A stretch of 64,000 nt of DNA from an uncultured Bacteroidota bacterium (GCA_903835005.1 CAILLK010000073.1:62001-126000); one strand, 5' to 3'. Positions 35,999-43,988 are shown, numbered from the stretch's first letter. Numbers and translations: made by a program. The notes: generated by a model not told the origin, from the sequence alone.

Positions 35999-37258
35999 TT
36001 ATACCAGGGAAAACTCCAGGTTGGGCCTCACAGCTCCTTCCCACTTACCAAACCAGTTGCCCTCCCGCTCAAATTCAACTACTTCAAAAGTAAGCAGGTC
36101 TGCTATATTAAACAAGTGCGGCCCCATATCCTTCACAAATATCAGGTTGATATTGTAAATACCATCATTGAGCAGTTTTCCCGGGATCCGCAGCCTGCTC
36201 ACATGCCTGCCCGCACTGAGTGGTTTGGATGGGGTAGCTACATTAAAAATACAATAACCGCCGGCTGTATTGAGGTGCAGGCTGAGGTTGAGGTTGGTAT
36301 TTTTATGCAGCTGAAACTCAAATTCTATATCTATGGGGGTGTTTACGGTTATTACATCTGTTTCGCCGTTTTCAAGTATTATTATTTCTGCCCTCAGCAA
36401 TTGCACCGCTCCATTTCCGGGTGCTTCTTCCAGGCTATCCCAGTTGCGGCTGTGGCAGTTGTTTATTTCCCGGCTCAGGTAGTTGTTGATCACCCTGTCG
36501 GTGCGACCCATTTCTACCATGCGGCCCTGCTTAAGGTATATGGCGGTTTTGCACAGGCTCTGCACAGCCTGCATATTATGGCTCACAAAAATGATGGTGC
36601 GGCCATGCCCGGCCACATCGCCCAGTTTGCCCAGGCACTTCTTCTGAAAGTCGGCATCGCCTACCGCCAGCACCTCATCTACTATAAGTATTTCCGGCTC
36701 CAGGTGGGCAGCCACTGCAAATGCCAGCCGCACATACATACCAGAGCTGTACCTTTTCACCGGGGTATCTATATACATAGCTACGCCCGCAAAATCTACT
36801 ATCTCCTCAAAATTCCGGGTTATCTCTTTTTTGGTCATGCCCAGTATGGCGCCGTTCATGAAGATGTTTTCCCTGCCTGTCAGTTCGGGATGGAAACCGG
36901 TACCCACCTCGAGCAGCGATGCTATCCGGCCCTTAACCTTTATTTCCCCTTTAGTAGGCGCCGTAACCCGGCTCAGTATTTTGAGCAGGGTGCTCTTGCC
37001 GGCGCCGTTCTTACCGATAATACCCAATGTATCGCCCTGCTCTACCTGGAAACCAATATCCTGCAGCGCCCAGGCATAATCGCTGGTGCCCTTTTGGGTG
37101 CGGTCGTTCTCCATGCCTATTTTCAGGTACGGGTCTTCCTTGCCCCTGGCGCGTGCCCACCAGCGCTTCAGGTCGTGGCTAAGAGTGCCTGTGCCTACCT
37201 GCCCGAGGCGGTACAGTTTGCTCACCCCTTCCGCCTTAATAACCACAGGTCTGCTCAT
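35999..37258 (-). CDS. ABC transporter ATP-binding protein, Wzt type (polysaccharide export)
   Basis: A 419-residue ATPase. Walker A is GKNGAGKST (82-90), the signature is YSSGMYVRLAFAVAA, and Walker B is ILIVDEVLAVGD. The region after ~270 forms an extra beta-rich domain like the Wzt C-terminal carbohydrate-binding domain (EFEFQLHKNTNLNLSLHLN, GRHVSRLRIPGKLLNDGIYNINL). Wzt partners the Wzm permease to move lipid-linked O-antigen or teichoic-type polymers across the inner membrane. No Wzm lies in the window; the upstream 1.6 kb is gene-poor. First gene of an operon with the two methyltransferases. Confidence 0.88.
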   Translation of the reverse strand: MSRPVVIKAEGVSKLYRLGQVGTGTLSHDLKRWWARARGKEDPYLKIGMENDRTQKGTSDYAWALQDIGFQVEQGDTLGIIGKNGAGKSTLLKILSRVTAPTKGEIKVKGRIASLLEVGTGFHPELTGRENIFMNGAILGMTKKEITRNFEEIVDFAGVAMYIDTPVKRYSSGMYVRLAFAVAAHLEPEILIVDEVLAVGDADFQKKCLGKLGDVAGHGRTIIFVSHNMQAVQSLCKTAIYLKQGRMVEMGRTDRVINNYLSREINNCHSRNWDSLEEAPGNGAVQLLRAEIIILENGETDVITVNTPIDIEFEFQLHKNTNLNLSLHLNTAGGYCIFNVATPSKPLSAGRHVSRLRIPGKLLNDGIYNINLIFVKDMGPHLFNIADLLTFEVVEFEREGNWFGKWEGAVRPNLEFSLV

Positions 37259-37506
37259 GCTGATGAATGTAATAAAGTGGTAAAAATACGATAAAAATAG
37301 AGAAGGTTGAAAACGGGATTGGGTATGATTAATGATCTGCTATAAACTGGACCTTATTGAGCCTTCCGCCTTCGGCAGGAGATCAGCCCGGGCCGCTTCC
37401 CGGCAACCTTGATAAAAGGGGAGGACTTTAGGAGGGTGGCATTGTAAAAATATGGAAATTGTATAATATAAAAATATAATAATGTTTTTAATTTATTTGT
37501 TGAGAA
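37259..37506. other. Gene-poor region upstream of the Wzt-like gene
   Basis: No ORF is supported. It includes a GC-rich patch at 37367-37440 with possible small stems (CCGCCTTCGGCAGG; GCCCGGGCCGCTTCCCGGC) and an AT-rich run at 37440-37500. Confidence 0.4.
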
Positions 37507-37848
37507 TTTTGTTGGGTTATCACATTCTCCTAAAGCGACGCAATGGGATAATGGTAGGTGCTGAAACCCTTGCTGGTGGATAATATAATACAAATTACGA
37601 TTATCTCATCTTATCCTATTATTTGTGAAATTGGGAATTAAGTAACCTAATTTCAGTTCGGAGTTTATTAACAAGATTATCAATTGATTCTACCAATTAC
37701 CCATTTTGCCATCAATACATGCGATGCCTTCAGCATCGGCGAAACTCATAGAATGGCTACTATAGACATTTAATCCCTTCAGGATTACTATCGTACCAAT
37801 AAAATTGAGCATCATAGAACCTATTAAGACAGCAAACTCACGTTAACC
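37507..37848. repeat. Diverged tandem repeat, copy 1 (~340 bp)
   Basis: Copy 1 of a duplicated unit. It shares with copy 2 the blocks TTCTCCTAAAG-GACG, ATGGGATAATG, CTTGCTGGTGG and TACGATTATCTCATC near its start, and CTTCAGGATTAC and AACTCACGTTAA at its end. The end blocks are closely conserved and the middle ~110 bases differ. Read on the minus strand, both copies contain a similar peptide (IGTIVILKGLNVY here), so it may be the remains of a coding repeat or a dispersed intergenic element. Confidence 0.75.
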
Positions 37849-37918
37849 TCGCTACTGAATGTCTGGTCCCTGATGCATTACTTCAACCCTGAAAAAAAGC
37901 AGCATCCGGAAAAAGGCA

Positions 37919-38269
37919 TTTTGTTTGGTTATCGCGTTCTCCTAAAGAGACGTGATGGGATAATGATAAACGCTGAAAACCTTGCTGGTGGCTGATATAA
38001 CTAAATATACGATTATCTCATCTTATCCTATTAATTGTGACATCAACGACATAATACCATCAGCGCTGACGAAGCGGTACTGACCGCATTACTATACTTT
38101 ACTTCTTCCTGGAAAATAGTGCAGCCGCCCGCTGAAGCTACTGCGACACGTGCTGCAAAGGCAAAACTCCCAGATTGATTATTATAAAAATTTAATCCAT
38201 TCAGGATTACAAGCGAACCAATAACAATGCGCATCAAAGAAAGTATTAAGCTATCGAACTCACGTTAAA
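37919..38269. repeat. Diverged tandem repeat, copy 2 (~350 bp)
   Basis: Second copy of the unit, 70 bases after the first, with the same start and end blocks. Its minus strand keeps a 64-codon open frame (38043-38237) with IGSLVILNGLNFY, matching the copy 1 peptide, but the C-terminal parts differ. I do not regard that frame as a gene. Confidence 0.75.
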
Positions 38270-38349
38270 ATGGCCATGCGGGAACAAAGTTCATTCTGAT
38301 ATCTGGATTGGCAAAAAAGAGTTTTAATGATAGTACGCTTTTCGCACTG

Positions 38350-38373
38350 TCATGTACCGTATACGGTACATGA
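38350..38373. promoter_or_regulatory. 24-base perfect palindrome
   Basis: TCATGTACCGTA followed directly by its exact reverse complement. With no loop it looks like a dimeric protein-binding site rather than an RNA hairpin. No gene lies within 450 bases. Confidence 0.5.
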
Positions 38374-38856
38374 TGTAAGTTTTTTCGGGGCTAATAGGTT
38401 GAAGTTTAATGGGGTATAGGTTAGAAGTACCTTGCGTTTTTTGCAACTGCCAAAATGGGTGATTTATGTAATGGGTTTTTGGAGATATTATAGAGGAAGT
38501 TAATACCCCCGGCCCCTAAAGGGGAGTACGCTGGAACTGGATTCTCAACTTCAATGCTTTGCTGGTCTTAAGGAAAATTAAAACGTGATCTGATTTTCAT
38601 TCTGTAATGGTTTTTGAGACACGGCTGCGATATTTCAAGATTTCAGCATTTGGGCCTGGAAGGGTCACTGGGACACCTGGCTATGACTGAAGGATAAAAA
38701 GACAAGGAAATCTATTTTAAATAGTTAGTTAGATTGGAAATAAAATCTATAAAAAAGTATGTTCTTACAAAAAGATTAACTAATTTTATTATTGAAATCA
38801 ATTTTGATTAAATCTGATTACTCATAAGTTTTTAATTTTCTTTTCATTTAAAGTAT
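38374..38856. other. Gene-free AT-rich region
   Basis: No supported ORF. It contains the dispersed palindrome CCCCTAAAGGGG at 38513-38524, also found at 15160. Confidence 0.4.
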
Positions 38857-38985
38857 ATGTTGGAAAATTTCACTTCAGATAGAATAAGAATTGAACGATA
38901 CGGGTTGCCCTCTGGTTTTTATTATTACCAATTGCGCAATAACAATAATATAATAGCCAATGGCAAAATGATTATCCAGTCATAA
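38857..38985 (+). pseudogene. Remnant of a T9SS sorting domain
   Basis: A 42-codon frame whose last ~35 residues (RIRIERYGLPSGFYYYQL ... GKMIIQS) match the C-terminal end of the next gene (RIRIDRNDLPSGFYYYQL ... GKFIIK). Only the end of a T9SS type A domain is present, with no signal peptide or upstream gene. It is best read as the surviving 3' end of a deleted paralogue, 28 bases before the intact gene. Confidence 0.75.
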
Positions 38986-39013
38986 GAAATTAATAATATA
39001 TAAATATATATGT

Positions 39014-40009
39014 ATGAAACATCTGCTTATTTTTTCTCTGATCCTATTTACACACCCATTTTTGTATGCTCAGAATCTTGTACCGAATTACAGCTTTGAA
39101 CAGGCAGATTCGTGCCCAATATATCTTAATGATAGAAACTTTGAATATTCATTAGGTTGTGTTGGTTGGGGGCAAGCTAATACTAATACAAGTGATTATT
39201 ATAACGCTTGTGATACATATGCAATATCAATTGGTATGCTTAAACCTATTGTGAGTGTCCCGTATAATATTTGGGGCTTTCAACCTGCATTTGATGGAGT
39301 TGCATATACTGGCATCTGTATGTATGATTCCACTCTTAATTATTATAAGGAATATCTAATATCAAATATCCCAACATTGGAAATTGATACTGTATATAAA
39401 GTGATTATACATGTGTCATTGGCTGATAGTTCGCAGTTTGCTACCGATGCATTTGGTGTTTTATTTACTACATACGGTAGTCCCAATCAATACAATAACC
39501 AAACAATAAATATAGAACCTCAAATAGATTATTCAAACTATGGTGTAATTTCTGATACAGTTAATTGGAAAACATTAGCTGGTACATTTATTGCTGATTC
39601 TGAGTATAAAAATATAATAATAGGTGGATTTAAAAATTATTCAAAAATGAATATTCTGGATATCAACAATGCGCATAAAACTACTGCTAATGCAGCCTAC
39701 TATTTTGTAGACGATATTATTGTAGAAAAACTTTCAACTACAGGTATTTCATTTTTAAATAAAAAAAATAGTACTAAAATTTATCCTAATCCATTTTTTG
39801 ACCATGCAACCCTCTTATTTAATAACGAAGATCATACATATTATACATTAAATATCTTAAATTTAGATGGTAAAATTGTTCAACACAAAGATAATATCAA
39901 TTTAGATAGAATAAGAATTGATAGGAATGATTTGCCCTCTGGTTTTTATTATTACCAGCTTTATAGTTCAAATAATATAGTTGCAAATGGCAAATTTATT
40001 ATCAAATAG
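39014..40009 (+). CDS. T9SS type A secreted protein with an NLVPNYSFE-type N-terminus
   Basis: A 331-residue secreted protein with signal peptide (cleavage after LYAQ). The mature start NLVPNYSFEQADSCP is shared by a large group of Bacteroidota surface proteins, usually with a galactose-binding-like fold. The central region is beta-rich. The C-terminal domain from about IYPNPFFDHATLLF to GKFIIK is a T9SS type A sorting signal. It is more AT-rich than the average of the window. It is followed after 34 bases by a sorting-domain-only protein and preceded by a fragment of its own C-terminus, so this locus has undergone duplication. Confidence 0.85.
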   Translation: MKHLLIFSLILFTHPFLYAQNLVPNYSFEQADSCPIYLNDRNFEYSLGCVGWGQANTNTSDYYNACDTYAISIGMLKPIVSVPYNIWGFQPAFDGVAYTGICMYDSTLNYYKEYLISNIPTLEIDTVYKVIIHVSLADSSQFATDAFGVLFTTYGSPNQYNNQTINIEPQIDYSNYGVISDTVNWKTLAGTFIADSEYKNIIIGGFKNYSKMNILDINNAHKTTANAAYYFVDDIIVEKLSTTGISFLNKKNSTKIYPNPFFDHATLLFNNEDHTYYTLNILNLDGKIVQHKDNINLDRIRIDRNDLPSGFYYYQLYSSNNIVANGKFIIK

Positions 40010-40043
40010 TTTTTTATTTTTTCATCATATAAAACTTCAAACA

Positions 40044-40325
40044 ATGAACACTTACAAAAGGTTATTCAGATTTTCGATAACACATCTCGCAGTTTGTCTT
40101 GGCATAATTTCAAGCATAGTTTTAAGCAATGCCCATATATTGGCTCAGACGCCAGAGGCAATAATAGTACAGATTGAGGATATAAGCGGAAGGTTATTAA
40201 TATCCCAACCCCTACAATCAGGCACCAACACAATTGAAATGAATGCATTGGTACCGGGTATGTATCTGTACCGGATACTGGAAGGCAATATGGTAACTAT
40301 GATAGGTAAGATTGCCAAAGATTAG
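40044..40325 (+). CDS. Signal peptide plus T9SS sorting domain only
   Basis: A 93-residue protein starting at the ATG at 40044. It has an N-terminal signal (hydrophobic FSITHLAVCLGIISSIVL, cleavage after ILAQ), then directly a T9SS type A-like domain: IIVQIEDISGRLLISQPLQS, then IEMNALVPGMYLYRILEGN and a final MIGKIAKD. There is no cargo domain between signal and sorting domain. It could be a true mini-protein or the product of a deletion that removed the middle of a larger gene. It has its own strong terminator. Confidence 0.65.
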   Translation: MNTYKRLFRFSITHLAVCLGIISSIVLSNAHILAQTPEAIIVQIEDISGRLLISQPLQSGTNTIEMNALVPGMYLYRILEGNMVTMIGKIAKD

Positions 40326-40380
40326 CATAGAAAGGTGTTTACAACTTTCTGCGAGGCAATGCCTTTCATTTTATTATTTT

Positions 40381-40430
40381 ATCGAAATACGATGAGACGC
40401 AATTTTTTCGTCTCATCGTATTTCGATTTT
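40381..40430 (+). terminator. Terminator with a 19-bp perfect stem
   Basis: ATCGAAATACGATGAGACG (40381-40399) pairs exactly with 40409-40427 and runs into a T tract. It ends the transcript of the 93-residue T9SS protein. Confidence 0.88.
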
Positions 40431-40636
40431 TATAGATTAATTGGCTGCTCAATAAAGAGCTATAGCACAAGCGTGCCATGGCCACTAAAGCTCAACAGAT
40501 GCAATAAGGCCGGACAACCCTCTTCTTATACCCCACTAAATGTGTATAGAATGTAAGCGCCGAAAATAGTAGTTGTTTCGCACCGCGGGAGGTGCGGGAG
40601 AACAATGGAAGATGCGGGATAACTGTGGCGGTGCGG

Positions 40637-40676
40637 GGCACAAAATAAAGATCCCGCCCGAGAAGGCAGGATCTTT
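40637..40676 (-). terminator. Terminator of rpsL-rpsG
   Basis: AAAGATCC (40647-40654) and GGATCTTT (40669-40676) form the outer stem, with a GCC/GGC inner stem; TTTATTTTG follows on the minus strand. It ends the ribosomal transcript 25 bases after rpsG. Confidence 0.8.
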
Positions 40677-40701
40677 GGTATATATTGAAATGATAGTGAG
40701 G

Positions 40702-41169
40702 TTACACTTTGAAATGCGAAAATGCCTTGTTGGCTTCGGCCATACGGTGGGTATCTTCTTTCTTTTTGAAAGCGCCGCCTTCGCCTTTGGCTGCTGCAAC
40801 TATCTCGTTGGCCAGTTTGTCGGCGATGGTTTTACCATTCCGGTCGCGGGAGTAACGGATGAGCCATTTCATGCTCAGTGATATTTTGCGGTCGGGGCGA
40901 ACCTCAGAAGGAATCTGGAAGGTAGCGCCACCTATACGGCGGCTGCGCACTTCGACAGCAGGGGTTACATTGTTCAAAGCGCGTTTCCACACTTCGTAAC
41001 CTTCTTCGTTGTTCATTTTGGTCACCTTATCGAGTGCGTCGTAGAATGCGCCCAATACCACGGTTTTGTTGCCGCCTATCATCAGGCAGTTTACGAAACG
41101 GGTTACGTTCTTATCGTTGAACTTTGGGTCCGGGGCTAACGGAAGTTTCTTTGCTTGTGCCTTTCTCAT
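40702..41169 (-). CDS. rpsG: 30S ribosomal protein S7
   Basis: Ribosomal protein uS7, 155 residues, the primary binder of the 3' major domain of 16S rRNA. Signatures are [32 protein letters not shown], and [18 protein letters not shown] ... [11 protein letters not shown]. Length is as expected. It follows rpsL with 31 bases between. In many bacteria fusA and tuf follow, but here a terminator ends the transcript. Confidence 0.98.
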   Translation of the reverse strand: MRKAQAKKLPLAPDPKFNDKNVTRFVNCLMIGGNKTVVLGAFYDALDKVTKMNNEEGYEVWKRALNNVTPAVEVRSRRIGGATFQIPSEVRPDRKISLSMKWLIRYSRDRNGKTIADKLANEIVAAAKGEGGAFKKKEDTHRMAEANKAFSHFKV

Positions 41170-41200
41170 TTAAATGAGGCTATATTAATTAGTTATAAAA

Positions 41201-41617
41201 TTATTTTTTCTTGGCTGGCGCTGCGCCTTTGGCTGCACCTGCTTTTACTTTTTCTTTTTTGGTACCATATTTACTACGGCTCTTCTTACGGTCTTTAACA
41301 CCGGCAGTATCGAGGGCTCCGCGAACGATGTGGTAACGCACACCCGGAAGATCCTTAACACGACCACCGCGGATAAGCACTATTGAGTGCTCCTGGAGGT
41401 TGTGGCCTTCGCCGGGGATGTATGCAATTACCTCTACCTTATTGGTAAGGCGCACTTTGGCAACTTTACGGAGGGCAGAGTTTGGTTTCTTTGGCGTTGT
41501 GGTATAAACGCGGGTACAAACACCGCGACGCTGCGGGCAGGAATCCAGTGCACGGCTCTTTGATTTGGCCCTGATCACTTCACGTCCTTTACGTACTAAT
41601 TGTTGTATTGTAGGCAT
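41201..41617 (-). CDS. rpsL: 30S ribosomal protein S12
   Basis: Ribosomal protein uS12, 138 residues, part of the decoding centre. It opens [15 protein letters not shown] and has the core [19 protein letters not shown] and [16 protein letters not shown]. The lysines in KKPNSA and RVKDLPG are those of a streptomycin-sensitive wild type. The C-terminus carries an extra Lys/Ala tail ([14 protein letters not shown]), common in Bacteroidota. First gene of the operon, with a -7 box just upstream. Confidence 0.98.
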   Translation of the reverse strand: MPTIQQLVRKGREVIRAKSKSRALDSCPQRRGVCTRVYTTTPKKPNSALRKVAKVRLTNKVEVIAYIPGEGHNLQEHSIVLIRGGRVKDLPGVRYHIVRGALDTAGVKDRKKSRSKYGTKKEKVKAGAAKGAAPAKKK

Positions 41618-41649
41618 GCTAAATGCTATGTAATTTTTTAAACGGAGCG

Positions 41650-41657
41650 CAAAGATA
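41650..41657 (-). promoter_or_regulatory. -7 box (TATCTTTG) of rpsL-rpsG
   Basis: Full match to TAnnTTTG on the minus strand, 32 bases before the rpsL ATG. Confidence 0.6.
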
Positions 41658-41755
41658 GGGGAATAATTTAAAAGTAAAAACTAAAAATGCAAAAAAGTTT
41701 TTATCAGGCGAGGAAATTATTTCTACAGCATTGTGAATAAAGGACAAATTTTATG

Positions 41756-41793
41756 AAAAACCTCCGGCCCGATGCCGGGTTGCGGAGGTTTTT
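41756..41793. terminator. Bidirectional terminator-like hairpin
   Basis: Stem AAAAACCTCCG (41756-41766) with CGGAGGTTTTT (41783-41793), plus an inner CCCG/CGGG stem and T runs on both strands. Confidence 0.7.
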
Positions 41794-41974
41794 GGGTGGA
41801 TTTTCCTGTTTCCCGGATTTCTGATCTCCTTTTGTTTGTGGTCTTTTGTTTGAGTTAAAGGCGGGTGAGGAGATGAAGATGCGATGAAACAGGAATTGCG
41901 TTATGGTATAGAAATTTAATTTAAGGCTTTAGGTTCCTTTGAAAATGTTATGACCTAAGTGCTTAACCTAATTT

Positions 41975-42017
41975 CTTTGTTACCGCCACGTTTAAGTAAA
42001 AAACGTGGCGGGCAAAG
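41975..42017 (-). terminator. Hairpin downstream of the lectin gene
   Basis: CCGCCACGTTT (41983-41993) pairs with AAACGTGGCGG (42001-42011), with an outer CTTTG/CAAAG stem. It lacks a T tract on the minus strand, so it may be a 3'-end stabiliser. Confidence 0.55.
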
Positions 42018-42087
42018 AGCTTTTTAAATTGAGGAAAATATCCTGCTATATTGAAAACAGATTTTTATACTGCCTGCACTGAAGGGA

Positions 42088-42873
42088 TTAACATTGAGGT
42101 TCCAGCACAATTGAAATTTCTCCCTCACCAATGTATTGGGTTTTTCCGGTGAGCGGGCTAGCTGAGACATTCAGCAGTTCAGCACGCTGCTCATCGCGGC
42201 CACCTATGAGCCAAAGGCCGGCATTGTGCCAAGGAGCTTTATCACCACCCCAGCGATTTTCAACTGAGTAAGTGTTGCCCATAATATAGGTGCACTTTAC
42301 GGCAATAGGGCCTTCGTGCTGGTAAACCATGCTGCCGGTAAAAGTTTTTCCCTTATCACTTGATTTAATATCGAGCGACTCTACAGCCTGTGTGGAACGG
42401 GAGCTTACAACCATAACGCCGCCATCATGCCATGGCTCGTTTACACCACCCCAGCGGGCAATTGTCCTGTTGCTATCCTGCAGGCCAGCTTTACCTAAGA
42501 ATGCTATAGGGCCTTCACCTTTATAAGTGCAAGTACCAGATAATATCTTGCCACCATCGGTGGATTTAACATTCAGCGCAATACATGGCTGGCCAACACG
42601 CTGACCGATAACCCATGATCCACCTTTATGACCATCTGTGCCGCCCCATGAATACTCAACCTGATAACTGAATCCAATAATGTGCTGAGCCTTAAAGCCA
42701 ATCTGACCTTCGCCTGCATAGGTGACGTGTCCTTCGAATGATTTACCATCGTTTTTTGATGTAATATCAATTTCAATGATTCCCTGGCCGCAACGGTCGC
42801 CTAATACCCAAAGGCCGCCTGGATGAAATGGCTTGTCTTCCCCGCCCCAACGATTTTCAACTGAATAGTTCAT
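42088..42873 (-). CDS. OAA-family high-mannose lectin, four repeats
   Basis: A 261-residue protein made of four tandem ~65-residue repeats of the Oscillatoria agardhii agglutinin (OAA)/MBHA/BOA family. Each repeat has WGG (9-11, 76-78, 141-143, 208-210), then an R in a G-x-R or S-S-R turn (27, 92, 159, 226), and an EG-x-I/EGPI turn (Glu 55, 120, 187, 250). These are the positions that form the oligomannose pocket in OAA. Four repeats make it most like the Burkholderia agglutinin BOA or the Myxococcus haemagglutinin. There is no signal peptide, as in the known members, so it is cytoplasmic unless released. Biological role unknown; it stands alone. Confidence 0.88.
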   Translation of the reverse strand: MNYSVENRWGGEDKPFHPGGLWVLGDRCGQGIIEIDITSKNDGKSFEGHVTYAGEGQIGFKAQHIIGFSYQVEYSWGGTDGHKGGSWVIGQRVGQPCIALNVKSTDGGKILSGTCTYKGEGPIAFLGKAGLQDSNRTIARWGGVNEPWHDGGVMVVSSRSTQAVESLDIKSSDKGKTFTGSMVYQHEGPIAVKCTYIMGNTYSVENRWGGDKAPWHNAGLWLIGGRDEQRAELLNVSASPLTGKTQYIGEGEISIVLEPQC

Positions 42874-43326
42874 AAAATAAATTTGTTTGAATTAAGTTCT
42901 CCTACTCTTTTTAAGGCTTTTCGGATTCCCCCTCCCGCTTTGAGCGCCTGTGCGGGGCAGGCCCTGTTTTTTTGAGTGGTTTTGCTGGTCTCCACTGTTT
43001 GCGCAAACTTCTTATAACGATGGGCCTTTTGCCCAGGTTGATCTTTTTTGGATTTATTCCTGCTTTATTTTTTCCATCGGATGGTAATATCATAAACTTA
43101 AGAATACCACCTCTGTATTACGCCCTTACAGGGCTTTGTCAAATTATTATACTATCGAGGGGCTTCACCCCTCGCTGTTGTATTGTTCCCCTTCAGGGCT
43201 ATCAAAGAACCAGAGTTAATGGCATTGGTTCCGGGGTAATTTTCTTTTTTCCCTTTTCGCTGATGCAAACATACTATAGCCGGCAGGGCAGGAAAAGCAT
43301 AAAGTAGCCAACGGCTGGAATGAGGC
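42874..43326. other. Intergenic region with short hairpins
   Basis: No supported gene. A stem CGAGGGG / CCCCTCG (43156-43174, loop CTTCA) lies among TTACAGGGCT- and CCTTCAGGGCT-like words, the look of small dispersed intergenic palindromes. A G-rich, low-complexity GGCGGGAATG stretch leads into the first LytTR-like repeat pair. Confidence 0.45.
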
Positions 43327-43356
43327 GGGAATGGCGGAATTGGGGTAGTGAACGGC
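43327..43356 (-). promoter_or_regulatory. Reverse-oriented LytTR-like repeat pair
   Basis: GGGAATGGC (43327-43335) and GTGAACGGC (43348-43356) are 21 bases apart. On the minus strand they read GCCGTTCAC and GCCATTCCC, the same 9-mer and period as the pair upstream of the second paralogue. Confidence 0.4.
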
Positions 43357-43460
43357 GGGAATGATAAAGAGAATTAAAGCTCTGAATCCTGTTATTGCCT
43401 ATTTATCAGGCTTTTGTAAAAACAAATATGTTATTTTGAATCCGGGATTCAAGGCGATTT

Positions 43461-43490
43461 ACCATTTACGGAATCATTTCCGCCGCTTGT
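43461..43490 (+). promoter_or_regulatory. LytTR-like direct repeats upstream of the first paralogue
   Basis: ACCATTTAC (43461-43469) and GCCGCTTGT (43482-43490) lie 21 bases apart with a 12-base spacer. They occupy the same place relative to the -7 box (62 bases) as the perfect pair at 44980-45009, but the words are more diverged. Confidence 0.45.
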
Positions 43491-43543
43491 TCGCCGGTGC
43501 TGCACTTGACTACTTTATGCTTTTTATGGGTTCACCGGCAATG

Positions 43544-43551
43544 TAGGTTTG
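43544..43551 (+). promoter_or_regulatory. -7 box (TAGGTTTG) of the first paralogue
   Basis: Matches TAnnTTTG, 20 bases before the ATG. The preceding ~40 bases (TACTTTATGCTTTTTATGGG) are conserved upstream of the second paralogue. Confidence 0.6.
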
Positions 43552-43571
43552 CAGCATAAAAACAAACAGCA

Positions 43572-43988
43572 ATGAAATCACTCAGCATTATTTTCCTGGC
43601 TATTGCAGCCAGCTTTTCACAGGTAAAAGGACAGCAGGCATTTAAAAATGCAGCAATAGCGAGGGTTAACAATCATTACCGCATTACTTACTCGGTGCCT
43701 TCGGAGGCAAATATCTATCAATATCGCATAGAGGCGGGCAATGATACTACTGATATGGAGGTAACAGGTGTTGTAAAGCCTGCAGGCAACAGTGTAACCG
43801 AGCGCAGCTACAGTTATGATGTTTATGAGGGTGCCTACAGGTATTACAGGGTAGCTGCAATAAGCATGGGCAGCAAGCTGAAATACTCTGATATACTCAG
43901 TATACCTGCTGCAGAGCCCAAACAGACACCTGAAAATGAGCAGGCCAAGCCAGTGGAAACGAATATACTTGCCAGCGGAAACCGGTAA
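43572..43988 (+). CDS. Small secreted protein, paralogue A flanking a LytTR regulator
   Basis: A 138-residue secreted protein with signal peptide (MKSLSIIFLAIAASFSQVKG, cleavage after KGQ). The mature part is beta-rich with an FnIII-like feel: NIYQYRIEAGNDTTDMEVTG, then a late YRYYRVAAISMGS strand. The tail is Pro/Glu/Lys-rich and unstructured (AAEPKQTPENEQAKPVE). It is a close paralogue of the gene at 45091 (shared QQAFKNAAI, NIYQYRIEAGND, YYRVAA). No family is known to me. The LytTR regulator follows 102 bases downstream on the same strand. Probably surface or periplasmic. Confidence 0.8.
   Translation: MKSLSIIFLAIAASFSQVKGQQAFKNAAIARVNNHYRITYSVPSEANIYQYRIEAGNDTTDMEVTGVVKPAGNSVTERSYSYDVYEGAYRYYRVAAISMGSKLKYSDILSIPAAEPKQTPENEQAKPVETNILASGNR

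Larger units (their letters stand above)
41658..42087. other. Intergenic region with two strong hairpins
   Basis: Between rpsL and the lectin gene there is no ORF, but two stable hairpins. One (41756-41793) has an 11-bp stem AAAAACCTCCG / CGGAGGTTTTT with A and T tracts, able to terminate on either strand. The other (41975-42017) has an 11-bp stem CCGCCACGTTT / AAACGTGGCGG extended by CTTTG/CAAAG, and lies 71 bases past the lectin stop. Confidence 0.7.

Noticed and set aside
37367-37440. GC-rich patch with small stems, considered as a riboswitch or small RNA
   Set aside because: The stems do not match a known riboswitch core and no gene lies downstream in the right orientation.
38043-38237. 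A 64-codon minus-strand ORF inside tandem repeat copy 2
   Set aside because: The same peptide in copy 1 is broken by a stop, and no promoter or start context supports it. It is better explained as repeat sequence.
42911-43093. A 60-codon basic ORF on the minus strand just upstream of the lectin gene
   Set aside because: The peptide is low-complexity and Lys/Pro-rich, lacks a recognisable domain, and the region looks like repeat-rich intergenic sequence. It could be real but I cannot support it.
43361-43546. A 61-codon ORF upstream of paralogue A
   Set aside because: It runs through the LytTR-like repeats and the -7 box; the peptide has no features, and the corresponding region upstream of paralogue B is not open in the same way.
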